A program made the translations under genes and the position numbers. A stretch of DNA of 64,000 nucleotides from Azospirillum brasilense (GTDB lineage Bacteria > Pseudomonadota > Alphaproteobacteria > Azospirillales > Azospirillaceae): NCBI RefSeq assembly GCF_005222205.1, contig NZ_CP032348.1, positions 461,001 to 525,000 on the forward strand. The letters are read 5' to 3'. This document shows positions 41,756 to 50,117 of this stretch, one piece after another. Numbering within the stretch: position 1 is the stretch's first letter; each line of letters opens with the position of its first letter. The notes under the pieces were generated by a model. That model did no database searches and was not told where the DNA came from. It saw only the letters and a program-made list of their open reading frames with translations.

Positions 41756-42823
41756 ATGAGTGACGAGACCCCCAGCCGCCGCGCCGCCGCGGCCTTCGCC
41801 CAGACGGCGGAAACCGGAACGCCGGTCGCCTTCGCCGATCTGGTGGCGCTGCTGGAGCGCATCTTCCGGCGCCACGGCACGTCGGAGCGGGTGGCGGCGA
41901 TCCTGGCGGAGAACTGCGCGTCCTGCGAGCGCGACGGCTCGACCAGCCACGGCGTGTTCCGCATCCCCGGCTATGTCGGCTCGCTGAAGAGCGGCTGGGT
42001 GGACGGGCGGGCCGAACCGACGGTGGAGGAGGCCGGTCCCGCCTTCCTGCGCGTCGACGCCGCCAACGGTTTCGCCCAGCCCGCCTTCCTGGCCGCACGC
42101 GACCGTTTCCTGGGGATGGTGCGCGACAACGGCGTCGCCGTGATGGCGATCCGCAACTCCCACCATTTCAGCGCCCTGTGGCCGGACGTCGAGCCCTTCG
42201 CGCGGGAGGGGCTGGTGGCGCTCTCCTTCGTCAACAGCTTCGCCTGCGTCGTGCCGCCGGGCGGCAAGGCCGCGGTCTACGGCACCAACCCGATGGCCTT
42301 CGCCACCCCGGTGGCCGGCGGCGACCCGATGGTGTTCGACCAGGCGGCCAGCTCCATGGCCAACGGCGACGTGCGCATCGCGGCGCGCGAGGGACACACC
42401 ATCCCCGCCGGCTCGGGCGTGGACCGCGACGGCAAGCCGACCACCGACCCCAAGGCCGTTCTCGACGGCGGCGCCCTGCTGCCCTTCGGCGGCCACAAGG
42501 GCGGCTCCATCGCCTTCATGATCGAGGTTCTGGCGGCGGCGCTGACCGGCGGCAAATACTCGCGCGAGGTCGACTGGTCGGCCCATCCCGGCGCCGAGAC
42601 GCCCTGCACCGGCCAGCTCTTCATCGTCATCGACCCGGAGCGCGGCGGGACCGGCGCCTTCGCCGACCGCGTCGCCGGCCTGATCGGGAACGTCAAGGAA
42701 GCGGGGCAGGACCGCATGCCGGGCGAGCGCCGCTACGCCCGCCGCGCCCGCACCCTGCGCGACGGCATCCCGCTGCCCCCCGCCCGGCTGGCCGAGCTGC
42801 GCGCCCTGGCCGGCGACGCCTGA
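41756..42823 (+). CDS. Ldh2/MDH2-type NAD(P)-dependent oxidoreductase
   Basis: A 355-residue member of the malate/L-lactate dehydrogenase type 2 family (also ureidoglycolate dehydrogenase and piperideine-2-carboxylate reductase). Motifs are CERDGSTSHGVFRIPGYV, IRNSHHFSALWPDVE with the catalytic His, NSFACVVPPGG and LPFGGHKGGSIAFMIEVLA. It reduces a 2-oxo acid or cyclic imine, or the reverse. GGAAGGGA lies before the ATG. Three hairpins and an amidase follow, suggesting a role in amide or amino-acid breakdown; substrate uncertain. Confidence 0.88.
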   Translation: MSDETPSRRAAAAFAQTAETGTPVAFADLVALLERIFRRHGTSERVAAILAENCASCERDGSTSHGVFRIPGYVGSLKSGWVDGRAEPTVEEAGPAFLRVDAANGFAQPAFLAARDRFLGMVRDNGVAVMAIRNSHHFSALWPDVEPFAREGLVALSFVNSFACVVPPGGKAAVYGTNPMAFATPVAGGDPMVFDQAASSMANGDVRIAAREGHTIPAGSGVDRDGKPTTDPKAVLDGGALLPFGGHKGGSIAFMIEVLAAALTGGKYSREVDWSAHPGAETPCTGQLFIVIDPERGGTGAFADRVAGLIGNVKEAGQDRMPGERRYARRARTLRDGIPLPPARLAELRALAGDA

Positions 42824-42824
42824 T

Positions 42825-42863
42825 ACCGAAGGCGATTGATGGCCTCCATCAAACGCCTTCGGT
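42825..42863. repeat. Hairpin 1 of 3 between dehydrogenase and amidase
   Basis: Arms ACCGAAGGCG/CGCCTTCGGT, then one mismatch, then TTGATGG/CCATCAA around a CCT loop: about 17 paired bases. It begins 2 bases after the dehydrogenase stop. No T-tract follows on either strand. Confidence 0.8.
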
Positions 42864-42875
42864 TCAAACCCGACA

Positions 42876-42896
42876 GCACATGGCGCAGCCATGTGC
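42876..42896. repeat. Hairpin 2 of 3
   Basis: GCACATGGC and GCCATGTGC are perfect 9-base arms with a GCA loop. Confidence 0.8.
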
Positions 42897-42902
42897 GAAA
42901 GG

Positions 42903-42951
42903 GTCATACGGCCGGCCGATCATGGAACCGTTCATGCGCCGGCCGTATGAC
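42903..42951. repeat. Hairpin 3 of 3
   Basis: Perfect 14-base arms GTCATACGGCCGGC and GCCGGCCGTATGAC around a 21-base loop that itself contains GAAC/GTTC. It ends 36 bases before the amidase ATG, so its folding could affect amidase translation. Confidence 0.8.
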
Positions 42952-42987
42952 GCCCCTTCCCTTCTTCAAACCCGGTCGGTTCCCGCC

Positions 42988-44328
42988 ATGACGACGCCCA
43001 CCATCGCCACCCTGTCCCGCCAACTCGACACTGGCGCCACCACCAGCCGCCAGCTCGTCGACTCCGCCCTCGCCGCCATCGCGGCCGGGGGCGAGGAGGC
43101 GCGCAAGACCTACACCGCCCTGCACGCCGAGCAAGCCCGCGCGGCGGCCGACGCCCAGGACCTGCTGCGCCGGGCCGGGCAGCACCCCTCCCCGTTGGCC
43201 GGCCTGCCGATCTCGGTCAAGGACCTGTTCGACGAGGCCGGGCACGTCACGCGGGCCGGGTCGCGGGCGCTGGACGGCGCCGCCCCGGCCAGCCGCGACG
43301 CCGACGCGGTGGCCCGGCTGCGCGCCGCCGGGGCGGTGGTGGTGGGCCGCACCAACATGACGGAGTTCGCCTTCTCCGGCGTCGGCATCAACCCGCATTA
43401 CGGCACGCCCGGCAACCCCGCCGATCCCGCGCGCATCCCCGGCGGCTCGTCGTCGGGCGCCGGGGTGTCGGTGGCGGCCGGCCATGTCCCGCTGGCGCTG
43501 GGCACCGACACCGGCGGCTCGATCCGCATCCCGGCGGCGCTCTGCGGCATCGTCGGCTTCAAGCCGACGCAGCGCCGGGTGTCGCTGCGCGGCGCCCTGC
43601 CGCTGTCCTGGTCGCTGGATTCCATCGGGCCGCTCGCCCGCACGGTGGAGTGCTGCGCCATCGCCGACGCCGTCCTGGCCGGCGAGGCGGAGTGGGTGCC
43701 GCCGCCGGTCGGGCTGGCCGGGCTGCGCTTCGCCGTGCCCCAGACGGTGGTCCTCGACGGCATGGAGGACGCGGTGGCCGGCGCCTTCGACGCCGCCTGC
43801 CGCCGCCTGTCCGAGGCCGGGGCGCGCATCGTCGAGATTCCCATGGCGGAGCTGGCGGAGATCGGCCCGGCCAACGCCAAGGGCGGGCTGCCCGCGGCGG
43901 AGGCCGCCCACTGGCACCGCGACCTGCTGGCCGAGAAGGGCGACCTCTACGACCCGCGCGTCCGCGTCCGCATCGAGCGCGGCCAGACCATGAGCGCCGC
44001 CGATTACATCGAGGTGGCGCAACGCCGCGCCGACCTGATCGCCCGCACCGACCGGATCACGGCGGACTACGACGCGCTGCTGATGCCGACCGTGCCGCTG
44101 CTGGCGCCGCGCATCGACGCCTTCGCGGAGGACGCTGAATTCTCGCGGCTGAACCTGCTGCTGCTGCGCAACTGCGCCCTGTTCAACTTCCTGGACCGCT
44201 GCGCCATCAGCCTGCCGATGCAGCGGGCCGGTGACCTGCCCAGCGGCCTGATGCTGGTGGGTGCTGCGGGGGCCGATCGCCGCCTGCTGTCCATCGCCGC
44301 CGCGGTGGAGCCGGTGGTGGGCGCCTGA
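42988..44328 (+). CDS. Amidase signature-family hydrolase
   Basis: A 446-residue amidase with an intact triad: Lys in GLPISVKDLFDEAGHVTRAG, cis-Ser and Ser in IPGGSSSGAGVSVAAG, and TDTGGSIRIPAALCG. Length is normal. The C-terminal SLPMQRAGDLPSGLMLVGAA replaces the more usual LPxGFDxxGLPxGLQLIG. It has no partner gene like the amidase at 5210-6598. Its substrate is unknown; the gamma-glutamyltransferase-family gene converges from the right. Confidence 0.9.
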   Translation: MTTPTIATLSRQLDTGATTSRQLVDSALAAIAAGGEEARKTYTALHAEQARAAADAQDLLRRAGQHPSPLAGLPISVKDLFDEAGHVTRAGSRALDGAAPASRDADAVARLRAAGAVVVGRTNMTEFAFSGVGINPHYGTPGNPADPARIPGGSSSGAGVSVAAGHVPLALGTDTGGSIRIPAALCGIVGFKPTQRRVSLRGALPLSWSLDSIGPLARTVECCAIADAVLAGEAEWVPPPVGLAGLRFAVPQTVVLDGMEDAVAGAFDAACRRLSEAGARIVEIPMAELAEIGPANAKGGLPAAEAAHWHRDLLAEKGDLYDPRVRVRIERGQTMSAADYIEVAQRRADLIARTDRITADYDALLMPTVPLLAPRIDAFAEDAEFSRLNLLLLRNCALFNFLDRCAISLPMQRAGDLPSGLMLVGAAGADRRLLSIAAAVEPVVGA

Positions 44329-44361
44329 CGCGAGGGGGGCGGCGCACCAAGCCCGCCCCCA

Positions 44362-45948
44362 TCAAAATCCCAGGGCGCAGCCGTCCTTGCGGTGGTCCGA
44401 GCCGGCGATCAGCAGGCCGGCCGCGTGGTCGATCCAGATCGCCTGACCGCCGCCCATCGGCTCGTCCCGGCGGACCACCGCGTGGCCGCGGCGCGCCAGT
44501 TCCGCCGCGGTGTCCTCCGCCACGGTGGGTTCGATTTCCAGCACGCCGTTGAAGGCGAAGCTGCGCGGCTGGTCGATTGCCGTCTGTACGTCCAGCCCGC
44601 GGTCGAGCACCGCCGACACGAAGGCGCCGTGCCCGGCCGCCTGATAATGGCCGCCCATCACCCCGAAGGGGCAGACCGCGCGCCCGTCCTTGCGGATCAG
44701 GCCGGGGATGATGGTGTGCAGCGGGCGGCGCCGCGGCGCCAGGGCGTTGGGGTGCCCCTCGGTCAGGCGGAAGGAGGTGCCGCGGCTGTGCAGGAGGACG
44801 CCGGTCGCCGGGTCGAGCTGCACGCTGCCGAAGCTGTGGAAGATCGAGTTGATGAAGGAGATGGCGTTGCCGTCGCGGTCGACGACGCTGAGGCAGACCG
44901 TGTCCTTGTGCTCCGCTTCCGTCCACAGCGTGGGGGCCTGGGCGCGGGCCGGGTCGATGCGGCGGCGCAGCGCCGCCGTAGCCTCCGCCGACAGCAGCGC
45001 CGCGGCGGCCTCCGGACCGCCCTCCCCCACCAGAACGTCCCGGTGATGGTAGGCGAGCTTGGTCGCCTCGGCCTGCAGATGGTGGCGGTCGGCGTCGCCG
45101 ACCGACGGCGACAGGTCGAAGCCGCCCAGCGCGTTCAGGATCATCAGCGCGGCGAGGCCCTGGCCGTTCGGCGGGCACTCGAGGATCTCGTAGCCGCGGT
45201 AGTCGGTGGCGATGGGCGTCACATACTCCGCCCCGTCCTGCGCCGCCGCGAAGTCGTCCAGCGTGTGCAGCCCGCCGCGGGCGCGCAGGAAGCCGACCAG
45301 CGACTCCGCCGTAGCCCCCGTGTAGAAGGCGGCCGCCCCGTGCGCCGCGATGTCCCGCAGCCGTTGGCCGAGCAGGGGCTGGGCGTGGCGCTCCCCGGCG
45401 CGCGGCGCGCGGCCTCCGGGCAGGAAGACGCCGCGGCAACCCTCGTCCGCCGCCAGCAGGGGGACCGCCGCCGCCCAGTCCTGGGCCACCCGCGGGGAGA
45501 CGCCGTAGCCCTCCTCGGCGTAGCGGATGGCGCGGCGGAAGACCCGGTCGAGCGGCAGCCGCCCGTGGTCGGCGTGGAGCCGCGTCCATGCGGCGACAGC
45601 GCCCGGCACGGTGACCGCGTGGGCGCCGTGGCGCGGGATCTCGCCGGTGACGCCCAGCCCGGCCAGACGCTCCACGCTCGCGGCGGCGGGGGCGCGTCCG
45701 CTGCCGTTCAGGGCGACCACCGGCCCGTTCGCCGGGGCGTAGAGGGCGAATCCGTCGCCGCCGATGCCGGTCATGTGCGGCTCGACCACGCATTGCACCG
45801 CGACGGCGGCGATGGCCGCGTCCACGGCGTTGCCGCCCGCCGCCAGGATCTCCAGCGCCGCCGCGCTCGCCAGCGGGTGCGAGGTGGCCACCGCGGCCTC
45901 CGTCGCCACCAGCGCCGACCGTCCGGGCCGGCAGAAGTCACGAATCAC
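44362..45948 (-). CDS. Gamma-glutamyltransferase family protein
   Basis: A 528-residue Ntn-hydrolase. The precursor is expected to cut itself before Thr350 in EHKDTVCLSVVDRDGNAISF, freeing the nucleophilic threonine. Other motifs are NAVDAAIAAVAVQCVVEPHM, TGIGGDGFALY and the C-terminal MGGHYQAAGHGAFVSAVLDR. No signal peptide is seen after the GTG start (GGAGGG upstream), so it may be a cytoplasmic acylase-like branch rather than periplasmic glutathione hydrolase. A small gene lies just upstream on the same strand (gap 30 bases). Confidence 0.88.
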   Translation of the reverse strand: MIRDFCRPGRSALVATEAAVATSHPLASAAALEILAAGGNAVDAAIAAVAVQCVVEPHMTGIGGDGFALYAPANGPVVALNGSGRAPAAASVERLAGLGVTGEIPRHGAHAVTVPGAVAAWTRLHADHGRLPLDRVFRRAIRYAEEGYGVSPRVAQDWAAAVPLLAADEGCRGVFLPGGRAPRAGERHAQPLLGQRLRDIAAHGAAAFYTGATAESLVGFLRARGGLHTLDDFAAAQDGAEYVTPIATDYRGYEILECPPNGQGLAALMILNALGGFDLSPSVGDADRHHLQAEATKLAYHHRDVLVGEGGPEAAAALLSAEATAALRRRIDPARAQAPTLWTEAEHKDTVCLSVVDRDGNAISFINSIFHSFGSVQLDPATGVLLHSRGTSFRLTEGHPNALAPRRRPLHTIIPGLIRKDGRAVCPFGVMGGHYQAAGHGAFVSAVLDRGLDVQTAIDQPRSFAFNGVLEIEPTVAEDTAAELARRGHAVVRRDEPMGGGQAIWIDHAAGLLIAGSDHRKDGCALGF

Positions 45949-45978
45949 GACGGGGCGCCCTCCGGGACGGGAAACGGG

Positions 45979-46236
45979 TCAGTGCGGGTCGCGGCGCAGG
46001 GGGATGACGCGGCGGTTCCGGGTCTCCGGCTCCTTCGCGGCGTGGATCTGCACCTTCTTGAGCTGGATGACGTACCGCTCGGCGCCGTTGACCATCACGG
46101 CGATGACGGTCGGCCCGTTCGCCCAGTCGCTGGGCACGAGGTGAAGTTCCTTGATGCGCGCGGTTCCGGCGGTCAGCTCCGCTAGGTCCAGAACCTCGTC
46201 CCCGGCGCGAAACCCCAGATATTCATCGACGATCAT
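45979..46236 (-). CDS. Small beta-rich protein, unknown
   Basis: An 85-residue protein upstream of the gamma-glutamyltransferase-family gene. It has alternating strand-like segments (FRAGDEVLDLAELT, TVIAVMVNGAERYVIQLKKV) and a very basic tail (RNRRVIPLRRDPH). The ribosome site is weak, but codon use follows the genome's GC3 bias and the frame is clean. No family recognised. It may be cotranscribed with its neighbour. Confidence 0.5.
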   Translation of the reverse strand: MIVDEYLGFRAGDEVLDLAELTAGTARIKELHLVPSDWANGPTVIAVMVNGAERYVIQLKKVQIHAAKEPETRNRRVIPLRRDPH

Positions 46237-46342
46237 GGCGTCCGGCGGCAGTGTCTTGGCGGCAGTGTCGCCAAGCCTATCAGCACCGCGGGCGGCGGGC
46301 CACCGTACAGGCCGCCGCCCGGCGCTTTTTCATAGGAAGCCT

Positions 46343-46410
46343 TACGAACGGCGCGTCATACGGCGACGCGCGTCAGGTGGCGATGCGCGTCATATGGCAA
46401 AACGAGTCAT
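46343..46410. repeat. Four degenerate 17-bp tandem repeats at the DUF1513 gene end
   Basis: Units at 46343, 46360, 46377 and 46394, each ending in a GTCA core (GCGCGTCAT, GCGCGTCAG, GCGCGTCAT, ACGAGTCAT). The unit nearest the gene encodes its last codons and includes part of the stop; the rest follow downstream. Confidence 0.75.
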
Positions 46411-47514
46411 GTGATTGTCCCAGCGGAAGTCGGCCAGCCGCAGTCCCTCGCCCGGCAGGTCCGGCGCCGCGCCGACCGTCCGGAGGTTGCCCAGCCCGCT
46501 GCTCGCCAGGAAGCCGTCGCCGTCCGGGGCGATGCCGCAGCCGTCGGGCAGCGCCGCCGACCCCAGCCACGCGCCGGTGGCGTCGTCCCACAGCCCGATG
46601 ATGCCGCCCTTGGGCGAGCTGGCCGCGACCTTGCCCTTGTCGGCCGCGACGCTGCCGATGTAGCCCTCGAAGCGGGACAGCTCGTCGCCCGGAGTCTCGA
46701 ACAGGCGGACCGCGCCGCCGCCCGGACGGTGCGTGCCGGTCAGCGGCTGGAGCATGCCGACGGGCCGCTCGTCCTGCGCGCCGAAGGCGATGCCGCCGTC
46801 GGCCAAGGCGGCGATGTGGCGGATGCCGAGGTTGGCGTGCTCCTCCGGCAGGCGGACCTGATCGAGCAGCTTTCCGCTCGCCACCTCGACGTAGGTGATG
46901 GAGGAGTCCATCTCGTCCAGGTTCAGCTTGGCCCGGCCGGTGTCCGGGTGGGTGATGACGCCGCCGTTGCCGACCGCCAGGACCGTCCCGTCCGCGATCA
47001 TCAGAAGCTCGTGCGGCCCCAGCCCGTGGGTCGGCATCGCGCCGACGCGGCGGTAGCCGTCCATCGCGTCGTAGACGCCGATCGACCCGGTCTCGCGCGG
47101 CACGTCGTCCTCCGCCACATAGAGCAGCCGCCCGTCCGCGGAGAAGGCGCCGTGGCCGGTGAAGCGGCGGTCCTCCGGCGCGCGGATCACCGGCCCCGGA
47201 CGCCCGTCAACCAAGGACAGCGGCATGAACCAGCGGCCCGGACGGCGGGCGAAGGCGACGGCCTCGGCCCGCGTCGGATGGGGGACGACGCCATGGGCGC
47301 GGCCCGGTGTCGGGGTGGTGAAGCGCACGCCACCCGCCCCGTCAAGCGCCGCCACGCCATACTCCGGCGATGCCGCCGCGGTGGCGTAGGCGTTGAGGAA
47401 CAGCGTGCCCCCCGCGGTCTCCGCCCGCGCCGGCCCCAGGAGGGCGCCGAGCAGTCCGCCGCCAAGCAGACCGCCACCAATCAGGAACAGAGTGCCCCGG
47501 CGGGTCGCGTCCAT
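46390..47514 (-). CDS. DUF1513 exported protein of the iron cluster
   Basis: A 374-residue protein with a Tat-like signal (MDATRRGTLFLIGGGLLGGG, cut near ARA) and a beta-propeller-like repeat structure: LFLNAYATAAASPEYGVAAL, FTGHGAFSADGRLLYVAEDD, THGLGPHELLMIADGTVLAV, GGVITHPDTGRAKLNLDEMD. This is the DUF1513 family, always found beside imelysins and di-haem oxidoreductases. It ends the five-gene cluster, 3 bases after the second imelysin. Function unknown; the periplasmic placing and partners suggest iron handling. Confidence 0.88.
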   Translation of the reverse strand: MDATRRGTLFLIGGGLLGGGLLGALLGPARAETAGGTLFLNAYATAAASPEYGVAALDGAGGVRFTTPTPGRAHGVVPHPTRAEAVAFARRPGRWFMPLSLVDGRPGPVIRAPEDRRFTGHGAFSADGRLLYVAEDDVPRETGSIGVYDAMDGYRRVGAMPTHGLGPHELLMIADGTVLAVGNGGVITHPDTGRAKLNLDEMDSSITYVEVASGKLLDQVRLPEEHANLGIRHIAALADGGIAFGAQDERPVGMLQPLTGTHRPGGGAVRLFETPGDELSRFEGYIGSVAADKGKVAASSPKGGIIGLWDDATGAWLGSAALPDGCGIAPDGDGFLASSGLGNLRTVGAAPDLPGEGLRLADFRWDNHMTRFAI

Positions 47515-47517
47515 CGC

Positions 47518-48630
47518 TCAGTCTCCATCCAGTTCGTTGAAGCCGATGCTGATGTCCAGCAGCGGCGCGACGGTGCCGGTCAGCAGGTTGCGGAGGTCCT
47601 TGGCCCGTTGCAGGGTCGCCTCCACGGTCTTGCGCCTGGCCGGATCGGCGACGGCGACGTTGATCGGCGCGGGGATCGCCTCGGCGGCGCGGATCGCGGC
47701 GGTGAAGCCCTCCTCCAGCGCGCGGCGGGCCTGGGCACCGGGGTCGCCGGCGGGCAGCAGCGCGGTCAGGCCGGGGCCGCCGCCCTCGCCCAGCAGCAGG
47801 GCGCGCAACGCCTCCAGGTTGATGCGGACATTGCGCGCCGACTGGCCGCTGCGCAGCGCCTCGGCCACCGCCGGCTTGGCCTCCCCGGCGTTGGGGCCGA
47901 GCGGCGCCAGCAGCTTCTGGTCGGCGACCACCTGCAGGGCGGTGAGCGACCCGGTGAACAGGACGTTGACCGCCGCCCCCGCGTCGGGGCCGAGCGCGGT
48001 CGGCTCCCCAGCGGACAGCGGCGCCTCCAGCGCCTTCCAGCCGTCGCGGACCTCACGGGTGATGGCGAGGACGTTCTGGGCCACCGCGGCGGCCAGCGCG
48101 CCGCGGAAGCGCCCGGCCTCGTCGCCCTGGAACGACGCGGCGGTGACTCCCTCGTCGAACAGCAGCCGTTCCAGCGCGGTCAGCCCCTGCACCGCGGCGC
48201 TCTGGCGGGCCAGCCCGCCCGGCTCCAGCAGCTTGGGGTCGCGGGTCTTCAGCATGGCGAGGATCTGACGCTGCACCACCCCGGCCCGCTCCGGCCAGAA
48301 GGCGATGCGGTCGGCGCGCAGCTCCGTCGACAGCGGCCCGGCGCGCAGATGCTGGACGCCGGCCCAGGCGTCGTAGACGGCGCGGTGGGCGGCGCGGCAG
48401 CCCTCCAGCCCGTCCGCCGTCGGCGCCGCGGCGAACTGGGCCAGCCGCTCCGCGTAGATGCCGGCGGCGGCGGCCAGCGCGTCGAAGCGCGGCAGGGCGT
48501 GGGTTCGGACCAGACCGCCCAGCACGGCGGCGTCTCCCGCCGGCTCCCGCGCCGCCAGGGCGAAGCGGCCCGGCAGGAGGATCGACAGGGCGGCGGCCGA
48601 CATCAGGCCAATCATGCGGCGGCGTTGCAT
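47518..48630 (-). CDS. Imelysin-family periplasmic protein, second copy
   Basis: A 370-residue imelysin-like protein. A Tat/Sec-type signal (MQRRRMIGLMSAAALSILLP) ends near ALAA. Conserved parts are YDAWAGVQHLRAGPL, RIAFWPER, and ALERLLFDEG, where the GxHxxE site of true imelysins is degenerate, as in the PA4372-like branch. The start at 48630 has AGG upstream; Met at 48651 is also possible. Sits between the di-haem oxidoreductase and DUF1513 genes. Likely binds or helps oxidise iron at the periplasmic side. Confidence 0.85.
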   Translation of the reverse strand: MQRRRMIGLMSAAALSILLPGRFALAAREPAGDAAVLGGLVRTHALPRFDALAAAAGIYAERLAQFAAAPTADGLEGCRAAHRAVYDAWAGVQHLRAGPLSTELRADRIAFWPERAGVVQRQILAMLKTRDPKLLEPGGLARQSAAVQGLTALERLLFDEGVTAASFQGDEAGRFRGALAAAVAQNVLAITREVRDGWKALEAPLSAGEPTALGPDAGAAVNVLFTGSLTALQVVADQKLLAPLGPNAGEAKPAVAEALRSGQSARNVRINLEALRALLLGEGGGPGLTALLPAGDPGAQARRALEEGFTAAIRAAEAIPAPINVAVADPARRKTVEATLQRAKDLRNLLTGTVAPLLDISIGFNELDGD

Positions 48631-48663
48631 CTCATCACCTATGCCATTCAAACCGTGTGGACT

Positions 48664-49935
48664 TTAGAGCCCCAGAACGAAACGCACCAACTTTTCCCGG
48701 TCGCCGCGCGGCAGGGCCATGAAGGCGCCGCGCGCCTTGTCCGCCTCGCCGCCGTGCCACAGGATGGCCTCGGTGACGCTGCGCGCCCGCCCGTCGTGGA
48801 GCAGGGCCAGTGTGCCGTCGGCATCGGCCAGCCGCTTCATTCCCCACAGCGGCGTCGTGCGCCAGTCGCGGCCCCGCGCCTCGCCCATCGCCACGCCGTC
48901 GGCCAGATCCTCGCCCAGGTCGTGGAGCAGCAGGTCGCTGTAGGGGAAGATCGTGCGGCGGGACAGCGCGGGATGCGCCGCGTCCTCCGCCGTGGTGAAG
49001 GAGGGGCGGTGGCAGGACGCGCAGCCGGTGGCGGCGAACAGCGCGCCGCCCGCCGTGTCGCGCGGCGCCTCCAGCCCGCCGTCCGGCGGCAGGGTGCGCA
49101 GATAGCCGTCGATCAGCCCGATCACCGTGGAGGGAATCTCCAGCCCCTCATACTGCGGGGAATTGCCGTGCGGGGCGTTCCGGCACTCGGTCTGCGCCGG
49201 GGTGCAGTCGCCCCAGGGCTCGGGATAGGCCGGGGTGGACATGCCGATGTCGAGGCTGAAGGCCTCCGAATTCTGGCGGTGCAGCGTCGGGTGGACGGCC
49301 TTCCAGCCAAAGCGGCCGAGCTGCCGCGTCCCCTCCGGCGCCACCCAGTTGGGACGCCCGGCGATGCCGTCGCCGTCGCGGTCCTCCGGATCGGCGCCGG
49401 CCAGGATGTCAGCCTCGGGAATGCGCTCCAGCAGGCCCATGCCGCGCACGGACGGGGCGATGCGGGCGGAGATCGCCGTCGCCTCGGCCAGCGGCCCGTA
49501 ATTGAGGTCGGTGACCGTCACCACCGGCCGGCGCAGCGTCGCCGTGTCGCCGTCGGGAAAGCGCACCGTCTCCTCGCGGTAGCTCAGGGACGGCTTGCCC
49601 TCGATGGCGAAGCCGAGCACCGCGTTGGTCTGGATCTGCCGCCCGTAGACCGGGTCGCCGCTGAGCTTCAGCGCGTAGCCGACGCCGCGGCCATCGGGTG
49701 AATCGGGATCGGGCGTCTCGGGATCGGGCGGGCGCCCCTGGCGGGCCGCCGGGTGGCAGGCGGCGCAGGAGCGGGCGTCGTAAAGCGGTCCCAGCCCGTC
49801 GTTGGCGTGCGTCACCGTCGGGGCGCTGACCCACATCCGCCGGAACAGCTTCTCGCCGATCCGGGCGTCGAGGTCGCCCGCCGCCGCCGGCAGGGCCGGC
49901 AGCAGGGCGAGCAGAAAGGCGAAACGGGCTTTCAT
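48664..49935 (-). CDS. Di-haem oxidoreductase (DHOR/DUF1111, cytochrome c type)
   Basis: A 423-residue exported protein with two CxxCH haem sites: SCAACHPAARQG near the N-terminus and GCASCHRPSFTT near residue 315. The rest shows the DHOR layout with YALKLSGDPVYGRQIQTNAV, SVRGMGLLERIPEADILAGA and TTPLWGMKRLADADG. Start at 49935 puts the signal peptide first (ARFAFLLALLPALPAAAG). Upstream in-frame Mets come from a 15-base tandem duplication and lack ribosome sites. It lies between two imelysins. Confidence 0.88.
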   Translation of the reverse strand: MKARFAFLLALLPALPAAAGDLDARIGEKLFRRMWVSAPTVTHANDGLGPLYDARSCAACHPAARQGRPPDPETPDPDSPDGRGVGYALKLSGDPVYGRQIQTNAVLGFAIEGKPSLSYREETVRFPDGDTATLRRPVVTVTDLNYGPLAEATAISARIAPSVRGMGLLERIPEADILAGADPEDRDGDGIAGRPNWVAPEGTRQLGRFGWKAVHPTLHRQNSEAFSLDIGMSTPAYPEPWGDCTPAQTECRNAPHGNSPQYEGLEIPSTVIGLIDGYLRTLPPDGGLEAPRDTAGGALFAATGCASCHRPSFTTAEDAAHPALSRRTIFPYSDLLLHDLGEDLADGVAMGEARGRDWRTTPLWGMKRLADADGTLALLHDGRARSVTEAILWHGGEADKARGAFMALPRGDREKLVRFVLGL

Positions 49936-49962
49936 CGGTCGGGCGGACATCGGTCGGGCGGA
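49933..49962. repeat. 15-bp tandem duplication over the DHOR start
   Basis: CATCGGTCGGGCGGA is repeated perfectly. On the coding strand each copy provides ATG-TCC-GCC-CGA-CCG or its echo, giving three in-frame candidate start codons (49935, 49950 and further up). Confidence 0.85.
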
Positions 49963-50117
49963 GCGCCCCATCTCACAAAGGCGAAAAAGACAGGGCTGCG
50001 GCCCCTCCCCCCGCGCGGGCGGTCGGCGGGGAGCGGACAACGCCGCCCCACGCGGGAAGGAAGGGCCGCGGCCCATGGTCCGGCGGCCAACCCGCCGCCG
50101 GATTGCTTGCCGGCGGC

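Noticed and set aside
41281-41763. Possible 160-codon gene before the Ldh2-type dehydrogenase
   Set aside because: Starts with GTG without a ribosome site, Arg/Pro-rich, overlaps the dehydrogenase start.
42825-42951. CRISPR-like array
   Set aside because: The three hairpins differ in sequence and size; there are no equal spacers or repeats.
46411-49701. Plus-strand frame of ~1100 codons
   Set aside because: Runs antisense across the DUF1513, imelysin and DHOR genes; low complexity, no ribosome site.
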